Below, piece by piece: positions 60,685 to 64,000 of a stretch of 64,000 nucleotides of DNA; within the stretch, counting starts at the first letter, position 1; every line of letters begins with the position of its first letter. Source of the DNA: Granulicella sp. dw_53 (GTDB lineage Bacteria; Acidobacteriota; Terriglobia; Terriglobales; Acidobacteriaceae); contig NZ_JAAVUR010000018.1 in NCBI RefSeq assembly GCF_018449545.1, positions 38,344 to 102,343 on the forward strand, written 5' to 3'. The notes under the pieces are model-generated. The model searched no databases, was not told where the DNA came from, and was given only the letters and a program-made list of their open reading frames with translations. Made by a program: the position numbers and the translations under genes.

Positions 60685-61425
60685 ATGACCAACCTCGAGC
60701 ATCCCCCCTTCGACCTCGAAGCCTTCCTGGGAAATGCCGGCTCAGGGCGCAGGTTGGTCCACATCAAGCCGAAGGAGCTCTTCTTCTCAGCCGGAGCCGT
60801 CGCGGATTCGATCTTCTATCTCCAGCAAGGCCGCGCCAAGCTGACAGTCGTCTCCCATACAGGCAAGGAGGCAACCCTCACTCTCCTCTCAACCGGGGAC
60901 TTCGCGGGAGAGGAAGCAGTCTCAACGGGCAGCGAACGGCGGCTGGCATCCTGTGTGGCTCTCACAACATGTACGGCCTTAAAGATCGAACGAAAAGAGA
61001 TGATCCGCGCAATGCGCGAGGAATCGGCACTCTCCGATTTCTTCGTCGCTTTCCTGCTGGCTCGAAGCATGCGGACCCAGGCCGATCTCATCGATCAGCT
61101 CTTCAACTCGAGTGAAAAACGTCTCGCAAGAATTCTCTTGCTCATGGCGAACTTCGATCAGCCGGGGAAACCGGAACCGCTCATCCCGCCCATCACGCAG
61201 GAGACCCTCGCAGAGATGGTCGGCACAACGCGCTCCAGGGTCAGCTTCTTCATGAACCGCTTCCGCAGCCTCGGCTTCATCGAGTACAAAGACCGCATCA
61301 CCGTTCACGAATCCCTCCTGAATGTAGTCCTCCAGGATCGTCACCTTATACAAGCAATTCACGCAACCAGCGTGAAAGAATTAATCCCCTCCCTTGGAGT
61401 CGTAGAGAAGCATGAGCAAAACTGA
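60685..61425 (+). CDS. Crp/Fnr-family transcriptional regulator
   Basis: A 246-aa regulator from the ATG at 60685 after AGGAAGGAG. The cNMP-binding-like barrel at about 25-130 contains 'DSIFYLQQGRAKLTVVS' and 'STGDFAGEEAV'. A dimerisation helix follows, then a winged helix with 'TQETLAEMVGTTRSRVSFFM' (HTH-Crp). There are no N-terminal Fe-S cysteines, so it is not FNR-like in oxygen sensing. Its end overlaps the next gene by 14 bases, suggesting the two regulators act together. Confidence 0.9.
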   Translation: MTNLEHPPFDLEAFLGNAGSGRRLVHIKPKELFFSAGAVADSIFYLQQGRAKLTVVSHTGKEATLTLLSTGDFAGEEAVSTGSERRLASCVALTTCTALKIERKEMIRAMREESALSDFFVAFLLARSMRTQADLIDQLFNSSEKRLARILLLMANFDQPGKPEPLIPPITQETLAEMVGTTRSRVSFFMNRFRSLGFIEYKDRITVHESLLNVVLQDRHLIQAIHATSVKELIPSLGVVEKHEQN

Positions 61426-62380
61426 ACAGACGAAGAGTTGTGAGACTGCCATACTTCTGCCAACCACTACCAGCAGTGCACTTTGGGAGAAGTCCACCTT
61501 GTCCAACGGGATAGAAGAGCTTCTCATGGTCAGCGATGAGCCCTCCATTTCGCCGAAGATCCTCCTCGTCGATGACGACGATTCCATCCGGCTTGCCCTC
61601 TGCTCGGTCTTTAAAGGAAACGGCTTCGAAGTGGTCACCGCCTCCAATGTGAACGATGCCCTAAAGCTCATCAGCTCTCAGACCTTCGATGTCCTGCTCA
61701 GCGATCTGAACATGCCCGCCGCGGGCGATGGACTGACCGTAGTCAGCGCCATGCGGCACTCCAATCCCAAAGCAGTCACCCTGATCTTCAGTGCCTTTCC
61801 CGAAATGAAAGAGGCCGCCGCCGCCATCCTCATGCAAGCGGATGAGGTCATGGTCAAACCGTTGCCGGCGGATCTTCTGGTCGACAAGATCAAGCTGCAC
61901 CTGAAGGTGGGCGCGCCTCCCGTCCGGTCGGTCGAAAGCCTGGCTGGGATCCTTGAACTCGAAACGGATACGACGATCAAAGACTGGCTTCTGCGTGTAG
62001 AGCACGCGCCCCATATCATCCCGGTCGTGCTCACCCCGGAAGCTCGTAGCGCTCACCTGCCCCAGATGTTCCGCGACCTCGTCTTTCGCCTTCGCTACCC
62101 TCTGCCTCTGGGCTCCCGTGCGCTCCGCTCCCAGGCCGCCGCCCAACACGGTCTGCTGCGCCGCAAACAGGGTTACAGCGCCGCCATGATCGTGGAAGAG
62201 TCTCGCATGCTCCAGGTAAGCATCTTTCAAACCCTCCAGGACAACCTCTCCAAAGCGGACTTCAGCAAACTCCTGCTGGGAGTCATGGCCATCGCCGACG
62301 AGGTAGACTCCCAACTCGCCCAGGCCATGACAAGCTACATCTCCGAGTCCGAGATCGACGACCTCCCCACACAGGCATAG
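61412..62380 (+). CDS. Response regulator with RsbRD-like C-terminal domain
   Basis: A 322-aa protein. A receiver domain at about 48-165 has 'KILLVDDDDSIRLALCSVF', phospho-Asp in 'VLLSDLNMPAAGDG' and Lys in 'VMVKPLPADLL', so it is complete. The C-terminal 150 residues ('IKDWLLRVEHAPHIIP', 'AAQHGLLRRKQGYSAAMIVE') resemble the RsbRD N-terminal globin-like sensor domain. It has no DNA-binding domain, so output is probably by protein contact. An ATG at 61526 is an alternative start. Confidence 0.8.
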   Translation: MSKTEQTKSCETAILLPTTTSSALWEKSTLSNGIEELLMVSDEPSISPKILLVDDDDSIRLALCSVFKGNGFEVVTASNVNDALKLISSQTFDVLLSDLNMPAAGDGLTVVSAMRHSNPKAVTLIFSAFPEMKEAAAAILMQADEVMVKPLPADLLVDKIKLHLKVGAPPVRSVESLAGILELETDTTIKDWLLRVEHAPHIIPVVLTPEARSAHLPQMFRDLVFRLRYPLPLGSRALRSQAAAQHGLLRRKQGYSAAMIVEESRMLQVSIFQTLQDNLSKADFSKLLLGVMAIADEVDSQLAQAMTSYISESEIDDLPTQA

Positions 62381-62398
62381 GAGCGGACAAACAGAGCG

Positions 62399-63559
62399 CT
62401 AGCCAATCGCATCCAGCGCCTGCGCCAGATCCGCCACAATATCCTCCACGTCCTCGATCCCCACCGAGATCCGCATCAGCCCATCCGTAATCCCCAGCCG
62501 CGCTCTGCCCTCGGCTCCCACGGCGGCGTGCGTCATGCTCGCCGGATGGCACACCAGAGTCTCTACCCCGCCCAGGCTCTCCGCCAGCAGCGCCAGCTTT
62601 AGATTCTTGGCAAACTTATTTGCATTCGCCAGCGACCCTGTCTCCAGCGAGATCATCGACCCGAATCCGCTCTGCTGCCGCGTCGCCAAAGCATGATGCG
62701 GGTGATCCGCCAGCCCCGGATAAAACACCTTCAGCACATTCTTATGCCTGGTCAAAAAGTCGGCCACCACCCGCCCATTCGCATCATGCTGCTTCATCCG
62801 AATCGCAAGCGTCTTCACCCCGCGCAGCAGCAGATAGCTCTCGAACGGAGACAGAATCCCGCCCGTGCACTTCTGCACATACTTGAAGGTCTCGTCATGC
62901 TCCGGCTTCGTGCACACCAGCACGCCACCTAGACCATCCGAGTGCCCATTCAAAAACTTCGTCGTCGAGTGCATCACGATATCCGCGCCCAGAGCAATCG
63001 GTTGCTGCAGATAAGGCGACAGAAACGTGTTATCCACGCACAACTCCACCCCACGCGCATGGCAGATATCCGCCACCGCCCGAATATCCGTCACCGCCAT
63101 CATCGGATTCGTCGGCGTCTCGATATGCACCAGTTTGGTCGCCGGAGTAATCGCCGCCGCCACATTCTCCGCGACGCTCGTATCGACATACGTAAAGCCC
63201 AGCCCAAACTTAGCCATCACGTTGTCGAACATCCGCGCCGTGCCGCCATAGACATTGTCTGAACACACCACATGGTCGCCGCTCTTCATCATCGTGCAAA
63301 GCGCCGTAATCGACGCCATCCCGCTGGCGAACACATGCGCGCTCGTCCCACCCTCCAGCGAGCACAGACTCACCTCCAGCGCATCCCGCGTCGGATTCGT
63401 CAGCCGCGCATACTCATGCCCCTTGTTCTTTCCAATCTCCTCCTGCTGATACGTCGACGTCAGATAGATCGGCACATTCACCGCACCCGTCAGCTCATCC
63501 GGAGCCTGCCCATCATGAATCGCCCGCGTCGCAAATCCCTGCCTCTTCAACTCGCTCAT
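62399..63559 (-). CDS. metB: Cystathionine gamma-synthase / gamma-lyase family PLP enzyme
   Basis: A 386-aa enzyme of the Cys/Met metabolism family. 'FATRAIHDGQAPDELTGAV', 'YARLTNPTRDALE', the PLP lysine in 'MHSTTKFLNGHSDGLGG' and 'GGVETLVCHPASMTHAAV' are conserved. Synthase and lyase cannot be separated with certainty by eye; metB is the likelier label. It lies 34 bases after the cysteine synthase gene on the same strand, so cysteine and methionine steps share a transcript. Confidence 0.85.
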   Translation of the reverse strand: MSELKRQGFATRAIHDGQAPDELTGAVNVPIYLTSTYQQEEIGKNKGHEYARLTNPTRDALEVSLCSLEGGTSAHVFASGMASITALCTMMKSGDHVVCSDNVYGGTARMFDNVMAKFGLGFTYVDTSVAENVAAAITPATKLVHIETPTNPMMAVTDIRAVADICHARGVELCVDNTFLSPYLQQPIALGADIVMHSTTKFLNGHSDGLGGVLVCTKPEHDETFKYVQKCTGGILSPFESYLLLRGVKTLAIRMKQHDANGRVVADFLTRHKNVLKVFYPGLADHPHHALATRQQSGFGSMISLETGSLANANKFAKNLKLALLAESLGGVETLVCHPASMTHAAVGAEGRARLGITDGLMRISVGIEDVEDIVADLAQALDAIG

Positions 63560-63593
63560 ACATAACCTCGGTCAACACAAAATCTACGAATCC

Positions 63594-64000
63594 TTAGACC
63601 TGTCCCAACAACCCCTTGGAAAGATACCGCTCCGCCGAATCCGGAATCACCACCACCACCCGCTTCCCCGCTCCCAACCCCCCCGCCAGATCGATCGCCG
63701 CGCACACCGCCGCTCCCGCGCTAGACCCCGCAAAGACACCCTCCTCCGTCGCCAGCCGCCCCACCATCTCCATCGCCGGATCGTCCTTCACCATCATCAC
63801 CCGGTCGCACACGCTCCTATCGAAAGTAGCCGGCACCGTCGTCACCCCAATCCCCTCCACCCGATGCGAACCAGGCTCCCCGCCCTGCAACACACTCCCC
63901 TGAGGCTCCACCGCCACCATCAAAACACCCGCATCCTTGACCTTCAAAAACCGCCCAATCCCCGTAAACGTCCCCCCCCCCCCCCCCCCCCCCCCCCCCA
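63594..64000 (-). CDS. cysK: Cysteine synthase (CysK/CysM type), 5' truncated at poly-C run
   Basis: The C-terminal part of a PLP-dependent cysteine synthase: 'GTFTGIGRFLKVKDAG', 'VAVEPQGSVLQGGEPGSHRV', 'EGVFAGSSAGAAVCAA' and 'IPDSAERYLSKGLL'. The frame runs into a 28-base poly-C (poly-G in coding sense) exactly at the glycine-rich 'GTGGT' loop and then ends at the window edge. The N-terminal half with the PLP lysine is missing from this window. Confidence 0.85.
   Translation of the reverse strand, partial: GGGGGGGGGTFTGIGRFLKVKDAGVLMVAVEPQGSVLQGGEPGSHRVEGIGVTTVPATFDRSVCDRVMMVKDDPAMEMVGRLATEEGVFAGSSAGAAVCAAIDLAGGLGAGKRVVVVIPDSAERYLSKGLLGQV
63972..63999. repeat. 28-base poly-C homopolymer inside cysK
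   Basis: 28 consecutive C residues at the very end of the window. The natural gene would have about six here. The most likely cause is a sequencing or assembly artefact at a contig end, such as poly-G read tails. Confidence 0.9.

Noticed and set aside
1..64000. CRISPR arrays, rRNA genes, complete insertion sequences or prophage genes
   Set aside because: I looked for regularly spaced repeats, transposase and integrase motifs and rRNA sequences and saw none in this window.

Overview
The window looks like chromosomal DNA of an Acidobacteriota member, class Terriglobia (Granulicella/Edaphobacter/Terriglobus type). The evidence is a VWA protein of the acidobacterial VWFA-related type, a very large Oar-like TonB-dependent receptor with a carboxypeptidase-regulatory N-domain, an S55 (SpoIVB-type) peptidase in a non-sporulating context, and high-GC coding sequence. 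The assignment is inferred from gene content; no species is named. The last bases are a 28-nt poly-C run inside cysK, which looks like a contig-end artefact.

Layout. 0-1.1 kb: the end of an alpha/beta hydrolase, a frameshifted NmrA-like pseudogene and tRNA-Gln(CUG). 1.2-11.5 kb: a DinB-like protein, secreted VWA and S55 proteins, a zinc alcohol dehydrogenase, a secreted beta-propeller protein, and a tightly packed LolCE/LolD-type ABC transporter operon with an AhpD-like protein inside it. 11.8-23.5 kb: a proteostasis block with clpC, tig (with a His-rich N-terminus), clpP, clpX and lon. Small genes for a cupin, a YtxH protein and a family-5 uracil-DNA glycosylase lie between them. 23.6-27.3 kb: a 49-aa membrane protein, a MoaD/ThiS-like protein with thrC behind a SAM riboswitch, and an L-2-hydroxyglutarate oxidase that seems to start at ATC. 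28-37.1 kb: a sigma-54 activator converging on an eight-gene aerobic cobalamin operon (cobG-H-IJ-L-E-M-K-F) headed by a cobalamin riboswitch. 37.5-41 kb: the TonB-dependent receptor. 41-45.7 kb: a YiaK-type reductase and larE-larC-larB, which make the nickel-pincer (NPN) cofactor. 45.8-57 kb: oxidoreductases and a hexuronate/aldonate locus (LarA-family epimerase, uxaE, gntK, SDR; then uxaC and a coiled-coil porin). 57-64 kb: a GH20 hexosaminidase, an acyl-CoA dehydrogenase, a Crp/Fnr regulator with a response regulator, metB and partial cysK.

The most interesting idea is that the 41.7-54.8 kb genes form a nickel-dependent hexuronate route. UxaC and UxaE would lead to fructuronate and a reductase to D-mannonate. 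The LarA-family enzyme would epimerise C2 of mannonate to give gluconate, and GntK would phosphorylate gluconate. LarB/C/E would supply the cofactor. Each protein family is well supported; the joined pathway is inference.

At larger scale, the + strand is G-rich up to about 25.8 kb and C-rich after about 26.5 kb, whichever way the genes point. That suggests a replication-strand switch, most simply near the terminus.
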